Origin: Hyalangium versicolor
Lineage (GTDB): Bacteria; Myxococcota; Myxococcia; Myxococcales; Myxococcaceae
NCBI RefSeq assembly: GCF_020103695.1
Contig: NZ_JAHXBF010000017.1
Location: 186,001 to 250,000, forward strand
DNA length: 64,000 bases
Direction of reading: 5' to 3'
Shown: in pieces, positions 7,888 to 16,385 of the stretch
Layout of the letters: every line of letters begins with the position of its first letter
Numbering within the stretch: the stretch's first letter is position 1
Notes under the pieces: model-generated
The model's database searches: none
What the model saw: only the letters and a program-made list of their open reading frames with translations
What the model was told of the DNA's origin: nothing
Made by a program: the position numbers and the translations under genes

Positions 7888-8814
7888 CTAACGTGCCAGC
7901 CCGAGCCCTCGCTCCTGGACGCTCTGGGATTGCTTGGGCGTGATCTCCACCTCCACCCGCTGCCCCAACCGCAGCGGCGTGGCCTCGTCGAAGGCGATCT
8001 TCACCGGCAGCACCCGGGTATCCACCGGCCGCCCGGGGTCCTGCGGCTTGAGATGCCGCTCCATCAGCGCGTCGGGGATGTCCTCGACGGTGCCCTTCCA
8101 CGAGTCATCGTAGCCCTCGGCGACGATGGTCACGGCGGAGCCGAGCGCGACGCGGCCCGAGTCGAACTCATCCACCTCGGCCTCCACGCGGCTGCGCCGG
8201 AGGTCGGCGATCTCCACCAGCGGAGCTCCCGCGCTGACGATCTCACCCTGCTCCACCATCCGGGAGATGACCACTCCGTCGATGGGAGCCACGATTCGCG
8301 TCTTCGCCACGGCCACCTCCATCTTCCGTACCTGCGCGATGGCGGCCTCCCGTTGAGCGCGTGTCGAGTCAAGCTCGTGCTGGAGGTGCTCGAATGCCTG
8401 CACCGTCACCGCGCCGGCCTCCTTCAAGGTCTGGTTCCGTTTCACATCGGCCTCGAGCCGGTTGACCTGGGCCGTCGCCTCGGAAACGCGCGCCCGGGCC
8501 TCGCTCAGCGCCGCGCGGGGTTCGGATGCATCCAGCAGCGCAATCACCTGCCCCTTGCGCACCTGGCTCTTCTCCTCCACGCGGAGCTCCCGCAGCACCC
8601 CTTGCACCTCGGTGCCGACGGTCACCTGCGCACCGGGGTAGCTCGTGATGCGGCCTTCCGCGCGAATGGTGGCGGGAGGAACGAACTGCGCCGCGGGCGC
8701 CGCCTCGGCGGGAGCGGCGGGCTTCCGTTGCTGCACTCCGAACAGCAGCGCCGCACCCGCGCCAGGCACGAGCAGCATGACGGACAGCCTCTTCTTCATC
8801 CCTGAGAGCTTCAT
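7888..8814 (-). CDS. HlyD/MacA-type periplasmic adaptor subunit
   Basis: 308 residues. An N-terminal membrane anchor (LSVMLLVPGAGAALLFGV) precedes a barrel-sandwich hybrid half (VTVGTEVQGVLRELRVEE with GQVIALLD). A long coiled-coil hairpin follows (about 95-165), then the second lipoyl half (RIVAPIDGVVISR) and a C-terminal beta-barrel region. This is the membrane fusion subunit that links an inner-membrane ABC permease to an outer-membrane channel. It is 11 bases downstream of the ATPase gene and follows the permease, an arrangement like DevBCA/MacAB-type exporters. No TolC-like partner is present in the window. Confidence 0.88.
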   Translation of the reverse strand: MKLSGMKKRLSVMLLVPGAGAALLFGVQQRKPAAPAEAAPAAQFVPPATIRAEGRITSYPGAQVTVGTEVQGVLRELRVEEKSQVRKGQVIALLDASEPRAALSEARARVSEATAQVNRLEADVKRNQTLKEAGAVTVQAFEHLQHELDSTRAQREAAIAQVRKMEVAVAKTRIVAPIDGVVISRMVEQGEIVSAGAPLVEIADLRRSRVEAEVDEFDSGRVALGSAVTIVAEGYDDSWKGTVEDIPDALMERHLKPQDPGRPVDTRVLPVKIAFDEATPLRLGQRVEVEITPKQSQSVQERGLGLAR

Positions 8815-8825
8815 GCGTCCTCCCT

Positions 8826-9497
8826 TCAGCTGGCCAGGTGGCCGTCGGAGATCTTGAGCACCCGGTCGGCGACCGTGCGCACCTTGGGGTCATGGGTCAC
8901 GATGAGCAGTGCCCGGTTCTCGCGCTTGGCCAGATCATGAAAGATGTGGAGCACCTGGCCGCCCACCTCGGAGTCCAGGTTGGCCGTGGGCTCGTCGGCG
9001 AGGAGGATGGGAGGCTCGCCCGCCAGGGCCCGCGCCAGCGCCACGCGCTGCTTCTGCCCGCCCGACATGTCTCGGGGCAGGAAGTTCAGCCGGCTCTCCA
9101 GGCCCACCGCGCACAGCACGCGCTCGGCCTCCTTGCGCGCGTCGCTGCCTCGCACGCCCTTGATGTTGAGGGCGAACTCCACGTTCTCGACCGCCGTGAG
9201 CGCTGGGAAGAGATTGTACTGTTGGAAGACGAAGCCCACCGAGCGCTTGCGCACCTCGGGCAACTGCCGGGGCCTGTGCATGTCCACTTGCTTCCCCTCG
9301 ATCTTCAGAGATCCGCTGGTGGGCGTCAGGATGCAGCCCAGGATGGACAGCAGCGTCGTCTTCCCCGAGCCGGAGGGCCCCTCGAGGGTGACGATCTCCC
9401 CCCGCTCCAGGGAGAGGGAAGCGCCTCGGAGCACGATGACCGTCTCGTGCCCTTCCTGAAACGTCTTGGTGAGTGTCTCGGCTTCGAGCACGGGCAT
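8826..9497 (-). CDS. ABC transporter ATP-binding subunit (MacB/LolD/DevA type)
   Basis: 223 residues, complete ABC ATPase. Walker A is GPSGSGKTTLL, the Q-loop region is FVFQQYNLFP, the signature is MSGGQKQRVALARAL, Walker B is ILLADEPTANLD, and the switch His is in LIVTHDPKV. Length and motifs fit the LolD/MacB/DevA group that drives FtsX-type permeases. It lies 12 bases after the permease gene and 11 before the adaptor, so the three form one operon and presumably one exporter. Substrate unknown; lipids, peptides or signals are all known for this group. Confidence 0.93.
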   Translation of the reverse strand: MPVLEAETLTKTFQEGHETVIVLRGASLSLERGEIVTLEGPSGSGKTTLLSILGCILTPTSGSLKIEGKQVDMHRPRQLPEVRKRSVGFVFQQYNLFPALTAVENVEFALNIKGVRGSDARKEAERVLCAVGLESRLNFLPRDMSGGQKQRVALARALAGEPPILLADEPTANLDSEVGGQVLHIFHDLAKRENRALLIVTHDPKVRTVADRVLKISDGHLAS

Positions 9498-9509
9498 GGG
9501 TGCCTCTCC

Positions 9510-10637
9510 TCAGTTCCGGAACACGAGCGCGGGATCGATCGAGGCCACCTTCCGGAAGGAAATCATCGCGGCGGCCAGGCACATGATGAGCGTCCCGAAG
9601 AAGACGACGACGATGAAGACCGTGGGGATGAACAGCTCGATGCCCACCTTGGTGATGAGCGAGCGAACGGCCAGCGAGGGGATGATGCCGAACACGAACC
9701 CGACCAGCGCGGAGATGACCGCCTGCCGCGCCAGGATGCTGTAGATGACCCGGTTGCTCCCCCCAATGGCCTTGACGGTTCCGAACTCCCTCAAGTGCTC
9801 CATGGTGGAGGTGTAGAGCGTCTGCGCGACCACCACGACTCCCACCAGGCAGCCGAGAAAGACCGTCATCGCCATGTTGAAGCCGATACCCGTGCTCTTG
9901 ATCCAGTAGTCGCGCGAGCGGGCAGCCCACTCGGCGCTCGTATAGACGTCGTTGTACGGCAGGCGCCGCTGGATCTCGGCGCGCACCTGCTCCAGGTTGG
10001 CCCCGGGCGCCAGCTTGACCAGGATGTAGGTTGACTGATCGTGGTTGCCCACGGGCATGAGCCGTTGGGCGAGCTCGTAGTCCATGAACGAGATGGGCGT
10101 GGTGGTGAACGAGCGGGCCTCCTCGGTCCGGCCGATGATCTTCAGCCGGGTGCCCAGCACCTCGCGGTACTGCCCCACGGCGAAGGGGCCGAACCGCCGG
10201 ATGGCGGATGAATCGAGGAAGACATAATTGCCACGCCGCAGGTCCGTGATGTTTCCCTCGGTGATCTGCCAGGGGAAGTGCCACGCCTCGTAGTTCTCGA
10301 GCGCGTAGACGAGCGTGGCGTCCTGGGCCCCGTTGGGCAGGGTGAGATCCATGAAGGTGACGATGAGGTTGTCTGCCCGAGCGACACCTGGAACGGAGCG
10401 CACCCGCTGGGACCAGGACTCCGGGAAGGAGTGCGCGAAGTCCACGTTGGGGGTGTTCTTCGATGTCACCCACAGGTCGGCCCCGAGATGATCGATGGTG
10501 ATGGTGGCGTTCTTCAGCAGGCCCATGAACAGACCCACCTGGACGAGCACCAACGTCACCGCGAACGCCACGCCCGAGATGGTGATGATGAACCTCAACT
10601 TGTCATGCAGCAGGTTCTTGCGGGCCAGATCCACCAT
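9510..10637 (-). CDS. FtsX/DevC-like ABC permease
   Basis: 375 residues from the ATG at 10637, which has GGAGGAG seven bases upstream. One transmembrane helix lies near the N-terminus (FIITISGVAFAVTLVLVQVGLF) and three in the C-terminal third, with a large periplasmic domain between. This is the FtsX/MacB membrane topology. The N-terminal half and overall length most resemble DevC, the permease of the DevBCA exporter in cyanobacteria. First gene of the exporter trio. Confidence 0.88.
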   Translation of the reverse strand: MVDLARKNLLHDKLRFIITISGVAFAVTLVLVQVGLFMGLLKNATITIDHLGADLWVTSKNTPNVDFAHSFPESWSQRVRSVPGVARADNLIVTFMDLTLPNGAQDATLVYALENYEAWHFPWQITEGNITDLRRGNYVFLDSSAIRRFGPFAVGQYREVLGTRLKIIGRTEEARSFTTTPISFMDYELAQRLMPVGNHDQSTYILVKLAPGANLEQVRAEIQRRLPYNDVYTSAEWAARSRDYWIKSTGIGFNMAMTVFLGCLVGVVVVAQTLYTSTMEHLREFGTVKAIGGSNRVIYSILARQAVISALVGFVFGIIPSLAVRSLITKVGIELFIPTVFIVVVFFGTLIMCLAAAMISFRKVASIDPALVFRN

Positions 10638-10737
10638 GAAGTCACTCCTCCCCGAGGACCGCTCGCGACGGCCAGGTCCCATCCAGCACAGAGAGCCCTT
10701 GAAGCGAATGTGACGGCGCGGCTCCCTCGTGGCTTCC

Positions 10738-10992
10738 CTAAGCGCTCTCCTGGTAGACGGACGTGCTGGCGACAGGTGGGAGCGCCTCCTTGTTCCGAGA
10801 GCTCCTGACAGCGAGCGTGACCTGAGAGAGGAGCTCGGAGCTCAGCTGGATGACATGACGAGGCTCGTACCCCTGAGCCGCCAGCAGGCGGAAGATCGTA
10901 CGCGCGAGGATACGGACCGCCCGCTCGTACTCTCCGCTCTTCCTGAGGCGCTCCGCGAGTTCGAGACCTTGTTGGCTTCTCCGCAGTGACAT
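10738..10992 (-). CDS. Small helical hypothetical protein
   Basis: 84 residues, basic and helical. It begins MSLRRSQQGLELAERLRKSG and contains a tetratricopeptide-like stretch (GEYERAVRILARTIFRLLA). There is no signal peptide and the ribosome site is weak. It lies in the same direction as the exporter genes, 100 bases before the permease and 63 after the small membrane protein. Role unknown; perhaps a cytoplasmic adaptor of the same operon. Confidence 0.5.
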   Translation of the reverse strand: MSLRRSQQGLELAERLRKSGEYERAVRILARTIFRLLAAQGYEPRHVIQLSSELLSQVTLAVRSSRNKEALPPVASTSVYQESA

Positions 10993-11055
10993 GGGCGCCC
11001 CGTGCTTGGGTTTCTGAAGGGGCAGAGTCCAGGGCCCGCCACTGTGACCGGCGTC

Positions 11056-11358
11056 CTAGGTCCAGAGACCGAGGAGGAGGCCGATGACCGCTCCGCCGAT
11101 GCCGCCCGCCGAGATGATGTGGTACTCGCGAGCGATGATCCCGTGAGGGATGCTCACGAGCAGGCCCACGATGAGCCCGGTCAGCCAGAAGGGTGTCCCC
11201 AGCGAGACCGCGGCGATCAGGAATCCGATCGCCGCCCGGCTCGTGAAGGCGGCCAGCATGGCCCGGCGCTTGTGTTCGACCTTCCTGGGAATCTTGGTGA
11301 CGATGATGATGAGCCCGAACACGCTCCCCAGGAGCGTGCCCAAGATGAGTGGATTCAT
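11056..11358 (-). CDS. Small membrane protein, unknown
   Basis: 100 residues with three to four hydrophobic helices (MNPLILGTLLGSVFGLIIIV at the N-terminus; AFTSRAAIGFLIAAVSLG; WLTGLIVGLLVSIPHGII; a Gly-rich C-terminal helix ending LLGLW). A clear GGGAGGG ribosome site precedes the ATG at 11358. Probably the first gene of the exporter operon. No family recognised. Confidence 0.65.
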   Translation of the reverse strand: MNPLILGTLLGSVFGLIIIVTKIPRKVEHKRRAMLAAFTSRAAIGFLIAAVSLGTPFWLTGLIVGLLVSIPHGIIAREYHIISAGGIGGAVIGLLLGLWT

Positions 11359-11496
11359 GGTCCGACCCTCCCGATCCGTGGCCTCGGGGCCACCTGTTTC
11401 GAGCAGGGCAGAGTGACTCCGAGGCGTATGTGACGCCCCCTGAATCTTTTATGCGACGTCCCGCGGCGACAAGTGTCACTCAGGCGCTTGCGCGCA

Positions 11497-12435
11497 TCAC
11501 CCAACCTGCAGCACCGCCTTGCCCGGATAGTCGCGGTCCTGAAGGCGCTGCGCCATCGTGCCGATCTCGGTCCAGTTCGCCTCGGCTCCAATGAGCGGCT
11601 GAAGCCGGCCGTCGGCGATCATCGTGGCAAGCCGCTTCAGGCCCACGCCGGCCGGCTGGCGCAACAACTCGTGGAACAGGATGAACCCGTAGAGACTGGC
11701 GCCACCCGTTGCGTAGAACTGCGCCAGGTTGAACGTCGTCGTCGGGCCGGCGGTCTGGCCATACGCCACGGCGTGCCCATCCTTCCCGAGCAGGCCGAGC
11801 GCCTCCCCCAGCAGCGCACCCCCCACCCCATCGAACACGAGATCGAACGGGCCGCGCGCGGCGCTGAGGTTCTCACCGACCGCGACGCTGTGCGCGCCGA
11901 TGTCCCTCAGCCGCCCGGCGCGTGCCTCACTGCGAACGTGGGCCGTGACACGTGCCCCCGCGGCCCGCGCCAACTGCACCGCGAAGTCTCCCACGCCGCC
12001 GGACGCTCCGGTGATCAGGACCGACCGCCCCAGCAACCCGCCGGCACGCTCGATCCCCATCAGCGCCGTCAGCCCCGCCACCGGCAGCGTCGCCGCCTGC
12101 GAGAAGCTCACTTCGTCGGGCAATACCGCGAGTGAATTCGACGGTACCGCGACGAGCTCCGCCCACGCGCCCGAGGGCATGAAGCCGACGATCCTGCTCC
12201 CCTTGGGCGGGCCCGAGCCGTCCGCCGCGGCCTGCTCGACGGTCCCACTGAGATCCCAGCCCGGTCTCCACCCCACAGCGGCCGTCTGGCTGCGACGCAC
12301 CTCGCCGCGGTTGAGCGAGATCGCCCGGACACGAATCAACGCCTCGTTCGCCGCGGGCGCCGGCGCATCCACCCGGGTGAGTGCCAGCTTCGCGGGAGCC
12401 CCTTCGGTCACAACCACTGCCTGTATCGAGGCCAT
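11497..12435 (-). CDS. Zinc-independent quinone oxidoreductase (MDR family)
   Basis: About 312 residues, medium-chain dehydrogenase/reductase fold. The N-terminal GroES-like half carries LTRVDAPAPAANEALIRVRA and SLNRGEVRR. The Rossmann half carries the NADPH motif VLITGASGGVGDFAVQLARAAGA. The catalytic-zinc Cys of alcohol dehydrogenases is replaced (Asn/Arg in SLNRGE), which points to a quinone or enone reductase. Two adjacent ATGs (12438, 12435) follow GGGAGG; the second has better spacing. It is divergent from the Ig-barrel fusion gene, and a 9-bp palindrome lies upstream. Confidence 0.88.
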   Translation of the reverse strand: MASIQAVVVTEGAPAKLALTRVDAPAPAANEALIRVRAISLNRGEVRRSQTAAVGWRPGWDLSGTVEQAAADGSGPPKGSRIVGFMPSGAWAELVAVPSNSLAVLPDEVSFSQAATLPVAGLTALMGIERAGGLLGRSVLITGASGGVGDFAVQLARAAGARVTAHVRSEARAGRLRDIGAHSVAVGENLSAARGPFDLVFDGVGGALLGEALGLLGKDGHAVAYGQTAGPTTTFNLAQFYATGGASLYGFILFHELLRQPAGVGLKRLATMIADGRLQPLIGAEANWTEIGTMAQRLQDRDYPGKAVLQVG

Positions 12436-12532
12436 CATGCCTCCCAATGATTCATCTGGAGAATTGCAACCTACAATAGCGCCTCCACCGCCAGACGCCT
12501 GGGTGTAGAGCGCCGACGTCCGGGCGCGGATA

Positions 12533-12553
12533 GACTCCCCTCTCAGGGGAGTC
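12533..12553. promoter_or_regulatory. Perfect palindrome in divergent promoter region
   Basis: GACTCCCCT (12533-12541), three-base loop, AGGGGAGTC (12545-12553). It lies about 95 bases upstream of the oxidoreductase start, between divergent genes, so an operator is more likely than a terminator. The regulator is unknown. Confidence 0.4.
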
Positions 12554-12758
12554 CCGGCCGAGCGATACAAAGCCACCGTCAAAATCCACTGTTAGAATCA
12601 GCACAGCCACAGCACGGCTGAATGATCCAAGATGGAGAGTTCACGGGCTGACGCCCACCCTCGATCCCACACCATTCCTTCACCCGTCCCGATCTCCAAT
12701 GGATGCTGTCGCTCCCCTCCCCGGAATCCGGGGCCTGTACGCACCAGCAACACATCCC

Positions 12759-15700
12759 ATGAGCTCCTCCCGAAGCGCGAGTGCCTTCCCCTTCTCAGGA
12801 CGTCTCTCCCGTGCCGGGATGGGGTTGCTGGTAGCAATGGTGGCCGCATGCTCGGAGGCTCCCTCCTCCGAGAGCACGGCGGAGAGGCCCTCCGAGTTCG
12901 GAGCCACGCGGCAGGCGGCGATCGCCATCCCCTCGGACTTCGCCTTCTTCCCGTACCGCTGCGGGGGCGGCAACGCGGGCGACATCCCCGGCGATCTCGT
13001 CCCGGCCAGCCGGGAGCGCGACATGGTGGGCGACGCCACCTACCCCGCGTTCTTCCGGGCGGCGGACGCGACCTTCGTCTTCTTCCGGATGCGCGTCGAT
13101 GGCAGCCCGCTGGCCCAGAACGGCGTGGATCTCCTGCCCTCGAGTTGGGACGTGCTGGTGGACTCCAACAATGACCCGCAGACCTACGAGTACATGCTCA
13201 CCGCCGACGGCAACATGGCCGGCACCAAGGTCCGCTGGGTGCGCAACAGCACCGTGGAGAGGGGCAACCCGAGCGATCCGGCGGGCGAACTGCCAGCGGA
13301 TCTGCTCCAGGACTTCGCACCCGCGACGGACTTCTACCACGTGCAGGTGGCCTCGGATGGCAGCAGCTTCAATGGAGACGCGGACTACTTCATCACGCTG
13401 ATCCTTCCGAGGTCGTTGCTGGCAGCCGCAGGGGTCAACACGACCAGCAACGTCGTCGTCTGGGGCGGCACCAACTCGCAGAACTACTCGCTCAACGCGG
13501 ACTTCGGCTGCTCCGTGGGCATGCCCCCCAACCTGGCCGCTGCCGCGCCGGACCCGGGCCCGCTCGATCCCGCAGGCACCCCGGACGCCTTCCCCGACAC
13601 GGCGACCACCAACGAGGACACACCCATCACCACGGCGGTGCTGTCCAACGACCTGGGGCTCCGGGACACACCCATCACCGTCACCATCGTCACGCAGTCC
13701 CCGAAGGGCACGCTGGTGGTGAATGCGAACAACACGGTCACGTTCACGCCAGCGGCCAACTTCTTCGGCACCACCACGTATACGTACCAGGTTCAGAACA
13801 CGTTCGGGCTCAAGGACACGGCCGTGGTCACCATGACGGTGAACCCGGTGAATGATCCGCCCACCGCCGTGAACGACACCCTGACGGTGGCCGAGGACAG
13901 CAGTGCCACGGTCGTCGACGTGCTGGCCAATGACAGCGCCGAGCCGGATGTGAACGAGAAGCTCACCGTCACGGCAGTCACCCAGCCCACCACCGGAGGC
14001 ACCGTCACCCTGGACAAGGGCATCGTCGCCTTCACACCCGCGCCGGACTTCAACGGCACCACGACGTTCTCGTACACCGTCAGCGATGGGAACGGCGGCA
14101 CGGCGACGGCCACCGTCACCGTCACCGTCACTCCCGTGAATGACCCGCTCACGGCGAAGGACGACACGGCCACCGTGAAAGAGGATGCCGACGCCACGGC
14201 CATCGATGTGCTGGCCAATGACTCCAGCGGTCCGGATAGCAATGAGACGCTCACCGTGAAGGAGGTCTCCCAGCCGACCGAGGGCGGTACCGTGGCCCTG
14301 GAGGGCGGCAAGGTGCTCTTCACGCCCGCCAAGAACTTCAACGGCGAGGTGACGTTCACGTACACGGTGACCGACGGCAACGGCGGCACGGCCACCGCGA
14401 CCGTCAAGGTCACAGTGACTCCGGAGAACGATCCGCCCACGGGCGTGGCTGATGCGTTCGCGGTCCCTGGCGACAAGGGTGAGACCACTCTGGATGTCCT
14501 GGCCAATGACTCCAGCGCGCCGGACAGCGGAGAGAAGCTCACCGTCTCCGCTGTGACCCAGCCCACCAGCGGCGGCACCGTGGCCATCGGCACCGACGGA
14601 GCCAACATCGTGTTCACTCCGACCCCAGGCTTCAGGGGCCGCGTGACGTTCACGTACACGGTCTCCGATGAGAACGGTGGCTCCACGCCGGATGTCTCGG
14701 TGACGGTGTACGTGGGCTCGAGTGACTCCGACGGCGACGGCCTGACCGACGAGGAGGAGTTGCAGCGCGGCACGGACCCGCACAATCGGGACACCGACGG
14801 CGGGGGCGTGAACGACGGGGACGAAGCCAGGGCTGGAACCAACCCGCTCGACTACAGGGACGACCTGGCCACGGTGGGCCATGGCTGCGCCTCCACGGGC
14901 ACCGGCACGCTCCTGCCCCTGGGGCTGCTGCTCAGCCTGTCGCTCCTGCTGCGTCGCCAGCCATTCCGTGGCTCGGGGAAGGCATGGGGCGTGCGGGGGC
15001 TGCTGGCCGCCATGCTCGCCTCGGCTCCCACTCACGCCCAGAACGCGGCTCAGGCCTCGCAGGGCATCGACGTGCAGCAGTTCAAGCCCGGCCCGGGTGC
15101 GCAGGATGTGCTGGGGATGCAGAGCCCCCGAGTGGGCCAGCACCTCGACTGGAACGTGGGCCTGTCCTTCAACCACGCGACGGCGCCCCTCAACTTCTGG
15201 CGGCCCCAGACAGGCGAGTTCATCTACGAGATCGTCAAGAGCCAGACCACCTTCGATCTGATGGGCGCCGTGTCGCTGTACGACCAGTTCGAACTCGGCG
15301 TGGCGCTGCCCATCACCTCGCAGGGCTCTGCATCCACGGCCTCCGTGGCGCCGGTGCTCGGCGACGGAGTGCATGCCACGGGCGTAGGGGATCTGCGCCT
15401 CGTGCCGAAGGCGCACCTGCGCTCCCTGGACAACGGGCTGCGGTTCGGGGTGTCGGTGCCGGTGCTGCTGCCCACCTCGGGCGGCAAGGGGTTCCTGGGC
15501 CGCCGCAGGATGGCGTTCTTCCCACGCCTGCTCGGAGAGTGGAGCCACGACAACGGTGTGCGCGTGCTGGTCCACCTGGGCATCAACGTGCAGCCTCAGG
15601 AGCAGTTCTACAACTTGAATGTCAGCAACGAACTCGCCTACGGCCTCGGCGCCGAGGTGCCCTTCCACGTGGGGCAGCACCAACTGGCCGCCGAGGCCAC

Positions 15701-16343
15701 GCTGGTGGGCGCCCGGGGCCTGAATGAGTGGAACCCCGAGGAGCGTCCGCTGGAGATGCTGGCCGCCGTGAAGTACCGCTTCACGGACTCGCTGGCCGCG
15801 CACCTGGGTGGAGGCCCGGGGCTGACCCACGGCTACGGCACGCCGAGCTTCCGCTTTCTGGCGGGAATCCGTTGGACCGCGAAGGCGGAGGCCGCCTCCA
15901 CTCGCAAGGAGTCCTCGCCGCCTTCGGAGTACCCCCATGGCTCCGAGGACATGGACAGCTTCCAGAGCGACCCTCGCTACCCCTCTCCAGACACCGACAC
16001 GGACACCGACGGCGATGGCGTCCCGGATGCCAACGACAACTGTCCGAACCAGCCAGAGACGCAGAACGGCTTCGATGACATGGATGGCTGCCCGGATGAG
16101 CTCCCCCGCCCCCGGCGGCTGGACTCGGACGGAGATGGAGTCCCGGACGAACAGGACCGCTGCCCGCAGTTCCCCGAGGACAAGGACGGATTCCAGGACG
16201 ACGACGGCTGCCCCGATCCGGATAACGACCAGGATGGCGTGTCCGACGCAGTGGACCGGTGCCCGAACGAACCGGAGACCCTCAACGGCTTCAAGGACCA
16301 GGACGGTTGCCCGGACGAGGTCCAGGAAAAGACCCGCCGCTGA
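12759..16343 (+). CDS. Lipoprotein fusion: Ig/cadherin-like repeats, internal MYXO-CTERM-like segment, outer-membrane barrel with type-3 repeats
   Basis: 1194 residues from the ATG at 12759; an in-frame ATG at 12699 adds 20 residues before the lipoprotein signal. The signal ends LLVAMVAAC with Cys31 as the lipidation site. A globular region runs to about 270, followed by four tandem cadherin/VCBS-like repeats (about 280-650), each with an NDPPTAxxD start and DVLANDS. Next are Asp-rich calcium-type repeats (SDSDGDGLTDEEE). At about 705 comes GHGCAST, a hydrophobic run and LLLRRQ, which matches the MYXO-CTERM sorting tail and would normally end a protein. Here translation continues with a second signal-like stretch (GLLAAMLASAPTHA), a beta-barrel-like domain (about 765-1045) and further Asp-rich thrombospondin type 3-like repeats. 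It may be two ancestral genes fused in frame. Role probably cell-surface structure or adhesion. Confidence 0.75.
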   Translation: MSSSRSASAFPFSGRLSRAGMGLLVAMVAACSEAPSSESTAERPSEFGATRQAAIAIPSDFAFFPYRCGGGNAGDIPGDLVPASRERDMVGDATYPAFFRAADATFVFFRMRVDGSPLAQNGVDLLPSSWDVLVDSNNDPQTYEYMLTADGNMAGTKVRWVRNSTVERGNPSDPAGELPADLLQDFAPATDFYHVQVASDGSSFNGDADYFITLILPRSLLAAAGVNTTSNVVVWGGTNSQNYSLNADFGCSVGMPPNLAAAAPDPGPLDPAGTPDAFPDTATTNEDTPITTAVLSNDLGLRDTPITVTIVTQSPKGTLVVNANNTVTFTPAANFFGTTTYTYQVQNTFGLKDTAVVTMTVNPVNDPPTAVNDTLTVAEDSSATVVDVLANDSAEPDVNEKLTVTAVTQPTTGGTVTLDKGIVAFTPAPDFNGTTTFSYTVSDGNGGTATATVTVTVTPVNDPLTAKDDTATVKEDADATAIDVLANDSSGPDSNETLTVKEVSQPTEGGTVALEGGKVLFTPAKNFNGEVTFTYTVTDGNGGTATATVKVTVTPENDPPTGVADAFAVPGDKGETTLDVLANDSSAPDSGEKLTVSAVTQPTSGGTVAIGTDGANIVFTPTPGFRGRVTFTYTVSDENGGSTPDVSVTVYVGSSDSDGDGLTDEEELQRGTDPHNRDTDGGGVNDGDEARAGTNPLDYRDDLATVGHGCASTGTGTLLPLGLLLSLSLLLRRQPFRGSGKAWGVRGLLAAMLASAPTHAQNAAQASQGIDVQQFKPGPGAQDVLGMQSPRVGQHLDWNVGLSFNHATAPLNFWRPQTGEFIYEIVKSQTTFDLMGAVSLYDQFELGVALPITSQGSASTASVAPVLGDGVHATGVGDLRLVPKAHLRSLDNGLRFGVSVPVLLPTSGGKGFLGRRRMAFFPRLLGEWSHDNGVRVLVHLGINVQPQEQFYNLNVSNELAYGLGAEVPFHVGQHQLAAEATLVGARGLNEWNPEERPLEMLAAVKYRFTDSLAAHLGGGPGLTHGYGTPSFRFLAGIRWTAKAEAASTRKESSPPSEYPHGSEDMDSFQSDPRYPSPDTDTDTDGDGVPDANDNCPNQPETQNGFDDMDGCPDELPRPRRLDSDGDGVPDEQDRCPQFPEDKDGFQDDDGCPDPDNDQDGVSDAVDRCPNEPETLNGFKDQDGCPDEVQEKTRR

Positions 16344-16385
16344 GGCAGCCCTCAGGCCTTGTGGGCGCTCGCCCGACGCGACGTT

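Noticed and set aside
5609..8101. Long minus-strand open frame of 830 codons
   Set aside because: It overlaps the well-supported AfsA-like and HAD genes and part of the ABC operon; its sequence is low-complexity His/Arg/Gly, typical of an antisense frame in G/C-rich DNA.
12795..15938. Minus-strand open frame of 1047 codons opposite the Ig-barrel fusion
   Set aside because: Mirror frame of a real high-G/C gene; no start signal and no domain.
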